A stretch of 64,000 nt of DNA from Himantopus leucocephalus (taxonomy: Eukaryota; Chordata; Aves; Charadriiformes; Recurvirostridae): assembly GCA_003993805.1 (NCBI GenBank), contig RSEF01000031.1:17168953-17232952 (forward strand). Reading direction: 5' to 3'. Of this stretch, positions 49,360 to 62,850 are shown piece after piece. The notes under the pieces were generated by a model. The model did not search any database. It saw nothing but the letters and a program-made list of their open reading frames with translations, and was not told where the DNA came from. Both the position numbers and the translations under genes were made by a program. How positions within the stretch are numbered: the stretch's first letter is position 1; each line of letters starts with the position of its first letter.

Positions 49360-52300
49360 GTATGTTACAATAGCAGCATCTTGCCTGTTTGTATTTACTG
49401 TCTGCACGCCGCTCGCCCACTATTACTTACTACCCTGGCATCCTGGTTAGGGACTGGCCCCAGTTACTCTTCGCTGTAAGTACACAGACCAAGCACAGTC
49501 ACATCCCCTGAGAACTTAGTCCAATGCACTCTATGCAGGCTTAGTTGCTCTGGAAAACAGACAAGTAATACTTGGAAACAAGCAGTTCTCCTGCTTTCAC
49601 CATATTTTGGTTAAGGGAGAAAAGACATTTTTAAACCACTCCTATCAAAAGCTGCTGGGACAGTGATTTTTTTTTTTTTTTAGCTTGGGTTTTTATTTGC
49701 TATTAGTTTTAATCTTGCAGTACGCCATTACTCCATTCTTTGCAACTGCTGAAAGCAATAGATTGCAGCCATAGGTTGTCTTTTATGTAAAAGCTTTTTT
49801 TTCAGAACTGCTAGGTACTGATCTGAGGGCAGAGTTGCAGTTCCTGTTCTGAAGTCCTTAACTTGTTCTGATTTCCTTCTTTTAAGGAGTAATGTCTTTG
49901 TCTAAGTTGTAGCTATCACACAGTAAATTATATAATTGTTCTATTCAGTGTACCTTTTCCTCTTAAGTTTCTGAAAAATTCATCTTTCCTACATTCCTAT
50001 CATGTCACATACCTTTGAGGAAATGTTGAAAGTTACCGAGTCTTCATGAGAAGCTCTACTTACTTCTTCCTACAACTTCAGAAGAGTTAAAATTTGGTTG
50101 TGTCATTCTGTTCATAAATGTCATTTAAAGGACTCTTCCTATTAAATATTCTATGTGAAATCTCCTGTTTGTTCTGTGAGTGGTGTTTTTATGACAGCAG
50201 AGTGAGGACTGTTTCAGCACCTTACTGTGTTGCTTCTTTGTATTTAAACTTGTTGCTTTCTTAGATGCAATTCTTTGTCTAAAATATGATCTTTCTCAAA
50301 AATGACAATTCAATTCAAGCACAACTTACTGTTCTGTAGGATAACTGCTGTTTGTACAGTATAGTGGTATGTACTTTCTGTACTGCTTTATTGCTATTTA
50401 TGCTTCCTTTCTTAGCCAAATGAAATAGAGGATAAAATTTAATCTTATTATGTGTTAAGAAGGAGAAATGTAAATGTGACTGGAGTGTAGTGATGTTTTT
50501 AATATGAGAGGACAAGAATAAGTGAGAACTGTGTAAGCTATGCTGTAAAATGTTTTATTAAATTGTTGGTTCTTTTCTCCAAGAACCCATGCTTAGGCGA
50601 AAAAAAAAAGAATTTGGATTTAGTATATCAGGTTACATAAAAAGGTAAACTGAAATGATTCAGGGATAGAATCTACAAGTTCCAGCTCTTGTTCATCTAA
50701 AAACAGATTTAGGAAGAAGTAATGAATATTTAAAGGAAATGTAATACGGATTTATATATATCAGTTTATTATTTTCTTCTAGTTTATTGTGCAATGTAAA
50801 AGCAAAGCATGTATTCCTAAACCTTCCACTTAAAAATGATAATATCCTGATACACAACTGGTTTCATTTTATTCATCCAAATATACCCATGGTGGTTTGA
50901 TTTTTACTTTTTTCCTAGAGCAATACAGATTACAATTTCCATCAGTGGAAATGCTTTTTTCATGATTTAAATATTTTTTATTTTACTATTTTTTTCGTTT
51001 TTAAAATAGCTGAATTTGGTTTAAAGTTAATTGAGGATTTTGATTATAAATATCATTTAAGAAATGTTCCTTGTCCAGTTTCATAATAGTAGTAAATACA
51101 ACACCAGTCAGATTGATTTACAGCAAATTATACATGTAACTCTCCATTTTGCAGCTGAGCCCATGTGGGTAGACTTTTGGGCCTGAACTGCATCTTTTGT
51201 GTATTTAGAGTTAACATTTCTTCTCTTTTAATGGCAGTACCCTCATTTTCTCCTCATCCATTGTTGCCAATTGCTTGATATCTCAGTAGAGGAATAGATA
51301 TTTATATGCTTACAATAACATTTAAATATGTTTCTACTGCATGCTTTTTAAAAAAATATAATCTTTTGGTGTATTATCATAGCAAACAAGTCTTGGTTGC
51401 TACTTTGAGTCTTTATGAAATGCTCAATACAAGAATTTTGTCAAATGTGCACAGCATATGCATGCTTTCAGAAAAAAAACACCCTGTGTCAAGAGCTCAG
51501 TGTACATCTTTGAAATTCTTTATTTGAGAATAGTGGAAAACAAAATTACAAAAAAAATGAAGGGGAATGTCACAAAGTTATTACTTTGTCCTTAAAAAAT
51601 AATGTCCTGTGCTTGCTGTGTATGCAAAGTGGGAGCCTTATTCAGTCAATTTTGCTGATCTTAAAATGGAAATTTCTTGCTTTCCTAGAGGTTTTACTGT
51701 GCTGTTGTCCTCATTATTGAGATGTGAAATGAAAGTAAAATGCTGAATCATAAGACCATTCCTTATTTCAAAAAGAGCATATTTAAGGATTTAACAAAAA
51801 TAATGTGTTGAGCATTGAGAGTTTTAGTAGATATTTTTGCAGAACTAAGTCCATTAATTATAGGTATTTCCCTGCTTTTTTATCTGTCAGAAGACTGATG
51901 AATCACAGCTGAAATTTAGAAGTATGTATGCATTCTTTTAGGCAACAAATTGCCTTTCTTTAATGGATCTGAAAGGACCCCTTGGAGTATAATTAAAGAA
52001 AATGTCTGAGTTGAGTGGTGCGTAATAGGAATTGTAGAAAAATATTTATCTACAACAGAAATCCTTCACAAAACTGTACAAGTGCCAAGCAGTTTCTGCA
52101 ACAGATGTTAGTTACATTTATTGTTGGGAAGTGCAGTTGCTTCAGTTTTTCAAAATTTTATATTTTATTTTAATGTGTTTTCTCCATGCATTGCTTAGGT
52201 AGAAATGATATTGTAGAAGCTGCATGCTGTAAGTATTAAGCAATGTCATGAATAGTTCAATTCAAAACTGCAATGGCTATTTGTAAGAATATCCAAATAA

Positions 52301-53549
52301 CTTGTTTAATTTATGAAATGTAATTTAACCTAATTCATTTTGCAGGCATGATTGGAGAATATACTTCATATTATTAAAGTGATCACGAAAAATTACAGGA
52401 GAAGCTAAGTTGAAATACTAATCAGTAAATGTAATCCTTTTTCCTGTGTTCAGTTGCTGCTTAGTTTTTTTATTTTAAAATTAAAACAAGCAATTAAATT
52501 CTACATTTCATTCTAGAAACTATGAATGAAGTTGTAATTTTAAATATTGTGCCTCTTTTTTCTCTTATGTCAACTTCTCTGATGTTTATTCCACCTTCCC
52601 CTGTCAAAGATATTAGTAAGTTGTTGTTTTGTTGTTCCTGTGACAGTAGCACATATTTGTTTTCAAATAGCTGTTAGGTGATTTCAGCTGAGCCATGCTG
52701 AAGTAAAGACTGCATATATTAACCAGACTGTAAAATTCAGATAATCATATTTGCAAAATAATCTTATTTTAGATTAAAATTGCGATAATGAAGAATTAAT
52801 ATTTTCTAAGTCAGTTCTGACTGATGTTTTTTAAAACCTCCTGAATTAGTAAATAAAAATAGTTACAAGTGAAAAATAAATTTAGTTACTCAGCAGATGG
52901 GAAGATGGTGACATATCAGTTTTGCCACTATTTCCAAAATATGGGGTGCAATTCTAAAACCACGTACCTAATTACATATTTTTTTAGTAAGTGTCTTGCT
53001 GATGGTGTGTGCTTTTGGTTTTCCATCACAAAAGTGCTTTTGATTATAACAAGTGTTTTTGATTAGTCAGATTTCTGTTACAGGCTTAAAATATTACAGG
53101 AGATTTATGGTGATAAAAGCAGTGTGAATTACTTCGCAAGGGAACAGCAGCATTACTATGATTACCAACTTGTTGATTTTTATTTTGAAATGTATGCTAC
53201 TTTGTGTAACAATATTGGAAGCTGGATATTTCAGTGGAGTCCTGTGATTTGAACCAGTATGCAAACTTAGAGTCTCTTTCCTCCCAGGTCAGACCAATAT
53301 TTAGGAGTCGCAGACAGGATATGTTGGAAGTTGTCCATAGCCACTGTATTTTAGGAGCAGGCTATGGTGAGCAAACACTCTTCTGAATTTGTTGAGGACT
53401 TCTGGAAGCCATGTAGGATTGGCCAAAGGAGAAACCCAGTCGAACCATGAAGCTTTGCCAGTTCAGTGGGAAAGCAGCTACATGTTTGGCAGCGTGTTGT
53501 TTTGGGGGAGTTTCTTTGTTTTTTATATTTAAAGCTCTTTTCAAGATTG

Positions 53550-53603
53550 CAGTTGGATTAGATGATCATTGCAGGTCCATTCCAACTGAACTATTCTATT
53601 CTA
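53550..53603 (+). mobile_element. CR1 3'-terminal scrap
   Basis: The sequence gttggattagatgatcattg followed by caggtccattccaactgaac and ttctattcta matches the very end of a CR1 element of the TTCTA-tailed type. Only about 55 bases are present, an extreme 5' truncation. Sequence to its left was not recognised as CR1. Confidence 0.75.
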
Positions 53604-55712
53604 AGATCATATATGTGAAGACATTCATAGAGTATAACCTTTTGGTGATTTTTCTTTTAGTTATCCAAAAGTGCAGGCAATTAAAAAATTTCTTTGATAT
53701 ATATAAATTGCCAACCACTAGTACCAGGGGAAATCATTGAAGATCTGTTCTAAATTCCCATTTTAAAAAATGCTATAACTTTTTAATACAGACTTACTAG
53801 TAGACAGTGAATCAAAAGTCTTAATATTGTATTATCTTTCTAAACACTGTTGTCAGAAAAAAAGCAAGGTGAAAAGGTTATGTAATGCCCTGATCACAAG
53901 TGGGTTTTTTTTTCTTGCATACAAGATCCTGCTTTAAAGTTGTGGGACTGATGAGCATGTGAAACTCCAGAGGAAAGTCTTTCACATTTTCCTTTTTTCT
54001 TCAATAGAGCAAGATTAAAAATATCTTTGAATTACAAACAATATTTGCAAAAGTAAGTGTGAAAGGTTGATCCCATGTTTACATAGGTTGTGATGTATTT
54101 ATCTATTTGAGAATATTTTAAGGGATTTGGGTTTTGAATCGTGGACAATGTTTCATTTGGTTTTCTGCTAGCAGAAAAGTGGAGGGTGACTCTCCTTGTG
54201 AAAAGAGGCACCTTAGGGATGTGAGGGCAAATATCTGTTACTCTGCCAGTTTCTCCTCTGTTGTTTATGTCTGGAAATAATTTTGTAGATAAACAATGTC
54301 TTATTGATGCCTTAAGTGTCTTAAAGCTAAATAACCATTGGAGGAGAATGTCCAGGTTTGTCAGGATCTGTGGAGGCTCTTGCTGGTGCCGGCGAGCTGG
54401 AGCACTCCAGAAACTGTGCTTTCTGGGCCTGCTGATGCTTTAGAGTCTGAGTTGGCTGCATATGACAGGCTTAATTCCAGGACGTAATTACTTTTTGTTT
54501 TGGCATCTTCATCCTATTTAGCTATAGTTCATGCCTTTTGGAGTTTCTGCTAGTTAGGGGAAAATGGTTTCTTTCTGGAAACCCTTTCAACGTACTACCA
54601 GTTATAGATGTCATTACTAACAGTCTGAAAAACTGCATTGGACAGTGACATGTGAGGAGGTTAAGCTTCCGAGAGTATCTCAGTATCTCAACTAACAGTT
54701 TTGAGCAGATAATGCCTCCAGCAGCAACAAAAACTTAGCCTGAAACTGAGAGTGAAAATGGAAGTGCTGTCTGCAGTCTGTCCCATCCTTACCCCGGTCA
54801 AGCCTCTCAAATTAGTTCACCTATCTGAATTCTTAAAGACCAGCTGTTGCAAATCTGTGTACTTTATGACAGAGACATCCATAGCAAAGTTAAGTTGGGG
54901 GCAGATTTTTGGTTCCTCTAGAAACTGTTTCTGAAATGATTTATCTTCAGATTATTGCAGCAAATAGCCAAAATATGGATTCTTACCCTGTTTTGAGATC
55001 ATAGTGACCTTAATGACCTTAATAATTGCAATCCCTCCACTGCAAATACTTCTTCTCGTCCAAGGTGTATCCCCTGATATTTGAAGATTGTTTTGGAGCT
55101 GGACTCCGCTATTTTGAGTATTGGCTGCTTCCTTCACAACTGTGGCCTTTGAGGGAACAGAGGAGTTATTTGTCAGACTTCAGTTATGAACACATTTGCA
55201 GGAGAGGAGGACATTATTAAACTGACATTTGGGAAATACTAGTTTTGCCATGTTTTGAACAATGCAGAAATAACTCCTATTTACATGTCTCATAGGAACT
55301 CCTGTTCTGATTAAAGAATTTCTTCAGACCTGTTAGGAAGATGCTTTAAATAGAAAAAGATCCTAAAATAAAATAATGTAAATAGAATACAATATAAAAA
55401 GATTAACAATTTAAATAACAGTAATCTGTGAGTAGATCCACATCCTAGCTAGAAGTGAACAGCAAAATAATTTCATACAGTTGCAAGTCTGTGTTCGATG
55501 TAAATATTTAGCAGGTAGTGTTTGCTTTAATCATTGCATAGCTAGAATGATCATACTAATACGAAGTTGCATAGTAAATATTTATTACCATATAAAGAAA
55601 TTAAAATGAGAAATGGCATATCTTGGAGGAAGCTGGATTTATCTGTTTTCTTTAAGTCACTGGCATGGGAGGAAATAATGGTAAGCAAAAAAGAAATTAA
55701 GATGATCTGAAA

Positions 55713-55734
55713 AGAAATTGTGAAGAAATTGTGA
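55713..55734. repeat. Perfect tandem 11-mer (agaaattgtga x2)
   Basis: Two adjacent exact copies are present, a minor local duplication in intron 4. Confidence 0.9.
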
Positions 55735-56773
55735 AAATCCTGTTTAAGGATTTGTAAAGAAATCTATCTAGAATGGCTCTACTTTTTGTGAAGATCCCTT
55801 TATGAAAAGGTGACATGAAGAATCCAAAGAGTCAGCATACTACTTCTTTACATGGATTTCTGTTTCAGTTATGTTTTATAATAAACAAAGCGATGGCAGA
55901 TAAAATCCCCAATATATTTTCGTTAGCTTGAAAGATGAATTGGAATTGTTGATAATTTTAGGTGACTAATACAGCTTACAAATAACTAGGTTGTATCAAT
56001 CTAGGAGGCCCATTTAACAAAGAAAATTATATCTCTGAATGGGAAATTCCTTGTCTTGCTCTTGACAAAGAAGTAGGTTGAAGGAGTACCCCTAGAACCT
56101 TTGAAATGGAATGACGCTCCTGAAGATACACACAAAAATGCTTGAGCACACCTGCATACGTGCACGTGTTGCACAATGTACAGGGAGCTGGAGAACAGGA
56201 GTAGCTAAGACACAGGGGTGGCCGTACTCTCCACATGCACCAATTTCACAACATCAGACTGTCCTAAGAGAAGTAAATCTCTTGAATGGCCTTTGCAGCT
56301 AATGGTGCCAAGTACAGGTCTGCAAACACGCTGCATGTTTCAGAGTAGATAGTGGAGACTATTGCTGTGTATAGGTTGAACATCAGTAACTTGATTTTTA
56401 AAGCACTTCGTGTGTCTGCAAATGGTTGTTCTAGATGGGTGTACTTGGAGTGTTTCTTTTATCAGCAGTATTGGCTTGCATGCTGGCCTCTTTGCCTATC
56501 CAATCCTTCAGGTATGACAGTCCGACTGTTTGTGTGACCATGTGATGAACTGGTTTGGGCATAAAAATAACTTAACTACTCCACTCCTTCCTCCTGGTCT
56601 GGTTTTCAAACAGACTCAGCTCACAGGACAATTGGATAAATTACTGTACAGGCACAAACAAGAGGAGGGAGGAAGGTGAGATGGAAGTGGTACTGGTGCA
56701 GAACAACAGTGGTGCGGACCTCTAAAACCCAGTGAGACTTGGATCTTTCTCCCTGCCACTTTTCTCACTCATC

Positions 56774-56807
56774 TTTTTTTTTTTTTTTTTTTNTTTTTTT
56801 TTTTTTT
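56774..56807. repeat. Poly-T run with one unresolved base
   Basis: About 34 bases are all T except an N at 56793, followed by a C-run. The length is likely unreliable in the assembly. Confidence 0.95.
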
Positions 56808-58855
56808 CCCCCCGTTATCCTGCTACAGTGAACCTCAGTAGAGGAAGGTTATACAGGAAATTCTGGGAAATAATTTTTCCCTATTACTGAACAACGAAAG
56901 TTCTGGAGTAGGTGTGCCAGTACTTCTACTGGGATTGAGAGAGAGGTATGAAGGAAACATGTATTTTCACTATATGCTTTCAAAAGTAAGCATCCTTGTT
57001 GTATTCCTAGCCAAGGAGGAAAAAAGAGAATGTCATTCAAAGAGGAGTTGGTTGTGCTTTCAGAACTAAACAATGGTGACTGTGAAGGTAGAGCATAGTC
57101 TGTATAAATAAAAAGTGAAGTGATTAGAGAAACTTTCAAATGCTTTCAGGTACAAAAATCTGTTTTCATTTTTTAGTAAGTGTTTTTCATAAATATTTGT
57201 ATATCTATGAATGCTTATATAGTATTCATTAAAGACTGCTGGAGCTGAGAAGAGTGCAACTTTTTAGATTTCTTTCTGAAACTTTTTTTTGCATGGTCAA
57301 AAGTTGCTGGGCTTCAGTAGAGAATTAAATAAATCCTGAGGCCTGTTGGCTACAGATTTGACTACCTGATTGTTATGATCCTCTTGGGCCTCTATGTCTG
57401 TGATACTGCTGCTCAGTGGAATTCCTGAGTGCTCAAATATTTAATTACTGTTTGAGACATTTTGCATGAGCAAGAGAAGATGTATTTCATTCAGAATAAG
57501 TAACTATTTCAAATGGAACAAAATAGTAGCTATGTAACTGCTTTCCAAATACAACTCTACAATTTTTATAAAAAAGGTCTCAGGATCAGATGAAAAAGAA
57601 TGGAAAAGTATTTAGTAATGCATTGGATCAAGTTTGTGAAAACTCTGCTATTGTATAACTGATTTAGGATGTGTTTTCCTTTCAGACGTCCTTATATTTA
57701 TTAGAATGAATTCTTGAGTGCAAGAATACAAGCTGCTGCTTTTTAAAAGATGAGGATGTGTCCTTTTTATTTTTCAAGAGAACATATCAGAATGTCCTTA
57801 GTACTAAAATAAATATACTGATTGAAGGGCAGTTAACTGTATTGTGAACCTTCTATTTGCCAAGCAAGAGGCTCTCAGATTTTGAGTAGCTGAACCTTTT
57901 TTCTATATCATTTATATTTAGTACTCAATATAACAGAAGTAAACTTTAAAGAAAACTTTTTCGAGTTGATTATGATCACATAATCTTCATTACATTAGAG
58001 TAGGCATGCAATTTATGAAATCAATTTCTGGTCTCAGTCCATTCTCTGGGAATTAGATACTCACACTGCATGGGAAATCATGAGCATCTTTATTGGTCAT
58101 GCCAGGGAGGTTCAAGATAACTGAACAGGAGAAAATCTATCCATTTCATATCCATGTAGGTATTTAAAGTTGGAATGTCATTATGTGCCTCAGAAGTAGA
58201 AAATTTTCAGCTGCATCATCACTACCTGCACTGTGAAGTAACATAGATCAATATTGTCTATAATTCCCAACATCTTGAAGAGCTTGCCTGGAACATGTGT
58301 ATGCAGAGTTTTTTTAACCCTGTATCAAATAAAAGATGATCAGAGTTCAGCTTGGTATGGGATGCTTTTGGTACCTCTTCAAACTCAGCATTACTGAAGA
58401 TGTCTGAGGGGAATTGCTCTTGAGTATGAGCTGTAGCATGAGGGAAAGCAAAACTGAAAACTGATGTGTTATTGGCCCATCAGAGACTGAAACTGCTTTA
58501 GATAGATGAGCATAAAATTGCTGTGAGAGGGAATGAACCGTGCAGCTCTGGATGTGGAGGTGGTGGCAGACATGTGAGACTTCATGAAACAATGACATTT
58601 TTCCAAGTGACAGGAAAGGGAAAGGATCATCTTTGCATCAGCGTTCTGGATGCATCTTACTGGGACAATGCTGCAGTTGTCAGAGACCAAGAAGGAAAGA
58701 CCTATTATTATAAGGTGTGATTAAATCCTTTCCTATCCATTCTCAATTCTGAACTGTTTGGGGTTTTTTTTCCCTGTGATTCCTTCAAGCGATTTTTCTT
58801 TTGGAAAAATCTCAGATGATGTGTGGGTGTGAGCAAAGCCAAAAAAATAGACTCG

Positions 58856-59365
58856 TAGAATCATAGAATAGTTTGAGTTGGAAAGGACCTTTAAAGGTCA
58901 TGTAGTCCAACACACCCCTGCAATGAGCACAGACATATTCATCATCTGGATCAGGTTGCTCAGAGCCCCATCCAACTTGACCTTGAACACTTCCAGGGAT
59001 GGGGCATCTACCACCTCTCTGGGCAACCTGTGCCAGTGTTTCACCACCCTTATTGCAAAAAATGTCTTCTTTATATCTAGTCTTGAATCTTTCCTCTTTT
59101 CCTTTAAAGCCCTTTGTCCTGTTGCAACAGGTCCTGCTAAAAGGTTTGTCCCCATCTTTTCTGTACCCCCCTTTAACTACTGAAAGGCTGCAATAAGGTC
59201 TCCCTGGAACATTCTCTTCTCCAGGCTGAACAACCCCAACTCTCTCAGCGAGAGGTGCTCCAGCCCTCTGATAATGTTTGCAGCACTCCTCTGGACCCGC
59301 TCCAACGGGTCCGTGTCTTCCTGTGCTGAGGGCTCCAGAGCTGGACCAAAGACTGTTCCCAGGTT
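58856..59365 (-). mobile_element. CR1 LINE 3' fragment, antisense
   Basis: The plus strand begins with the reverse-complemented 3' end 'tagaatcatagaatagtttg', then 'agttggaaaggaccttta' and 'gtagtccaac'. Coding landmarks follow in reverse: 'ccagggatggggcatctacc', 'ctctgggcaacctgtgccag', and 'ctccaggctgaacaacccca' near 59220. On the minus strand, parts still translate as HWHRLPREVVDAPSLEVFK and [14 protein letters not shown], but in different frames, so it is decayed. It is about 510 bases long and 5'-truncated, with its right border approximate. Confidence 0.93.
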
Positions 59366-62300
59366 ATGAGCTTGAGTGTTGGACAGGACGTTGTAGATTT
59401 TGAAAATGGGATAATCCAGTGATAAGGAGTAACACGAGGGGACTTGTGACAAATTTCTGTGCCGCTTCCCAAGATTTTACTGGCAGTAAAGTAGAAAAGA
59501 TGAGTAGAGAGCAATCTGGGGTTGAAACAGAAATGCAGAATGGAAGGGAGTTCAGCAAGTTCAAAAGTAGTGAAGGGTCCCACAGTTCATGGAGGATAAG
59601 GATGGAGCACTGCTGAGTTTTTGCATAAAGCAGTCCATTGGAGGCCTCCTTCTGTAGGGGTGTATGCTGAGAACAATATCCATTACTTCTTCAGAAATCT
59701 CTTCTGTCCAGTGCATAATGACGTTTGGTTCAAAAAGAGGAAACCATTCTCTCATCCGCTTCTTGCAGTGACTCAGCAGCAGATGCAGACGTACCCTTGA
59801 AGAAACAAGAATTATCCACTCTAGCATCTGGGAACAATCCTCTTCATAAGACTAGAAGCAGAATTTTGAATATAATGACATTATTCTAATGATGATTTGT
59901 TGATACTGCAGCATATCATTAGTCATGTTGGAATCCTTGTAAATGTTTTCTCAAAATAGTTTAAATGTTTAGAAAATCCATTACAGCAGTCTGACAGTAA
60001 CTTGTTCTTCTGAAATCTGAACGGCCTGAAATTTTGAGTTAGTCTGGAAAAGAATTACTAGTGAAAGATCAAATAAACTAGGAAATGTATTTTTAAAAAA
60101 ATGACAAAACTTAAAGAATTATTTTTTTCTTCAAAATGTATTAATGTATTATTCAGATTCACACAGGTCATTCTTATTTTTTTTCTACTTTTTACAAGAA
60201 TAGAGTATTAACGGTGCATTGACTAATGTGTGGTGCTGCATACACAAAATTTGTCAATATCTTTACTTTTTTTGTCTTCTCTGTTATCTTTGGTTTTTCA
60301 GACTCTGCTCAGATGTGGAGTTGCAAGGGTCATAAATACTGTCATAAAACTAAAGACTCTATTTTTGTGTAGGCATTTTTAAAGTTAATGCATGCTGAAG
60401 TTCCGTGTTCAAGTATTAATACGCACTGCGAGGCGTCTAGCACGCTGTTAAAACAAACAAACAAACAACAAACCCCCCAACCTGCATCAGTGAATGAGCA
60501 TTTCTTAAAAGGCTGTTCACCTCATCCACACGTATATATAGAGGAGGATAACTGGAATTACTGCATATATTGTTATGTATTTGCTAAAATTGAACTATTT
60601 ATTTAAAATTAAGTTGTCTCATCTATCTCTGTCAATACAGGTTTGTTCTGTATACTTTTTCCAATATTTTTTCATAATGTATTATCACACCATTTGTGTT
60701 CTTATTTTGGTTTTTATGTTACTGTGGTAAGAAATTATTTTCTGAAATTGTATGAAACATTTGAGTATTTTAAGGATTTCTTTCCTTTGATTTCCTATAG
60801 CTTTGTTCTATTGCAGTAATACCTTTGCAACAGACCATATATTAACTACAAATCTACTACCAAGTATTCTGTTCTAATTTAGATACCTTTGTTTCTCTTT
60901 CCTAATTATGTCTTTACTAGTGGCTGAGGTTAAAGGAAGTGAGAGTGTGAAATTCGAGGTACTCTTCAGGGCAGAAAAATAAAGCTCTTCAGAGTTGTAA
61001 AAGAAAAGATACTTTGTAGCCAATATTGAATAAGCAGACTTATCTATGTGATTTTTAAAATGCATTAGGTAGGTTAATCTTGTCATATTTCATTCATTCT
61101 GGGTAAGTAGAGACTATCTAATGTTGCTTTCAAAAGCACAAGTGTGCACAGAACTTTGTTAAACAGCCAGTACTCTTCACTGAGTGATTTGGTCTGTTCT
61201 GTGTATCAGTTGTTATTTTATTTTAAAATATTTTTTTTTGGTTTGGACTTTCCTGTGGTTTTATTAGTTGTCTTTAAGAAATTGCTGTATGTTCTTAGAA
61301 AATGAACAGAGGCTGCAGAAATGGTACTGCACATTCTTCAAGTATTGCACGTGCCTGCACATCTGTAATGCACCAGAAGAGTTCAAACTGTGTAATTTTG
61401 GTTTGCTGCTTTTTCTGTGGACATATTACTTGTATCATTTCTCATGAAGTTTAGAATGCATGATTTGTTTAAATTAAAGTCATAATTGAATGAAAGTTGA
61501 TTTTAACTACATTTTTGAATAATTAAATATTTATATGATGGAGAGAAAATCCCCAATATATTTCATTATTATTTCACTTGCTAATTTTCTTAAGGTAATT
61601 TTGTGGTTTATTGAAATCTTTCTCTTAGCACTTAAAAAATAATCTTAATCTTAAAAAATCTTCTGAAAAACAAGGTATTCCATTTTAAAGCCAAAATGGA
61701 GTGTTGTTAAGGGGGGAGAAAAAGCTTAGTATCTTTGTATTCTGATTTATTATACAGAAGGCTGTTTTTTAACAAAAAAGGGCTTTTTTTTCTTTTTTCC
61801 CTCCACTATTCTCAGTCTCTTTTGATCATTGATCTGGGTGACCCCACGCTCAGGGGTTTTTTCTTCATTTGACATGGACAGATTTTTGAAGTATAGCTCT
61901 CCTTTGGGAACCTCAGGCAGTTCCACTTGACTAACCTGTGATCTAATGAGCAGTAATGCAGGGTTACAGTGACCATTTTGTTTGCTTTGAGGGAGGATGG
62001 CTAGACAGAGAGTGGGAGAGAGGCGGTGTCTGTGGAGAAAAAAGATGCAGGGTGATCGAACAGTGTGAAAAAGACTTGTTAGCCCACATTAGTGTGCCTG
62101 ATTTACTTCACAACAGGTCAGGAAAGGCCAAAGGCAGGGTTGTCATTAAATTGCAAAGTTGAAAATCCTGGTATTCAAAAGCATTCAGATTTCTGAAAGT
62201 TGTAAATTAGAAAGTTTGTGGTTCATGTTGAATTTGCCAGGAAGATATACAGAAGTACCAGCTTCTCTAAAACATGAAAGGTACATTATAAAATCATGCT

Positions 62301-62473
62301 GTAAATATAAAAAGAAAACCAGCTTTTTAAAGTACTTTCATGGTTGACTGTTTTACAATGAGACTGGGTGCGAAAGAAAGGCCAAACACTAACAAGGTCG
62401 TTGCACTTTCTTTATGAGCCCTGGGGACCCCTTAATTATGTGCCCGTGCTGCTGATTTTGAGATCTGTAGAGT

Positions 62474-62562
62474 ATATGTGTGCGCGTGTTTGTATAATAC
62501 GTAATTTTTATTTGTATTTATTAAATACACATATATATACACATATGCATATATATGTAAAA
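62474..62562. repeat. TG/TA/CA microsatellite region
   Basis: It contains tgtgtgcgcgtgtttg, then acacatatatatacacatat and gcatatatatg. It is imperfect simple-sequence DNA, probably variable in length between individuals. Confidence 0.85.
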
Positions 62563-62829
62563 ATAAAATTCTAGCAACGGTTGCCCAGGAATGTAAATTT
62601 TGAGTCTTCTGCAGCTTATTATGATATTTTTTTTTCTTATATTCTTTATTATTTCTCTTGGAGTGAACAATAAACACTAACGGTCATGCCATTGGTCATG
62701 AAATGAGCACAGATTGATCTTAAATTTACATTTACAAATGCAGAGATGAAAAAAAAAAGTCTTTATGTTCTGAGGAATTATTTTTCCTAATAGTAAATGC
62801 TGCTTCCTAACACTTGAATTGGACTTGAC

Positions 62830-62850
62830 AGCCTGTCTTCAAGACAGGCT
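62830..62850. repeat. Perfect 10-base inverted repeat with a 1-base centre
   Basis: agcctgtctt and aagacaggct flank a single c. It lies in intron 4 with no recognised context. Confidence 0.9.

Noticed and set aside
58878..59196. Plus-strand open frames of 65-101 codons
   Set aside because: They are antisense readings of the CR1 fragment on the minus strand.
59177..59827. Overlapping minus-strand open frames of 66-112 codons
   Set aside because: The left part is CR1 remnant and the rest shows no known protein; no coherent gene can be built.
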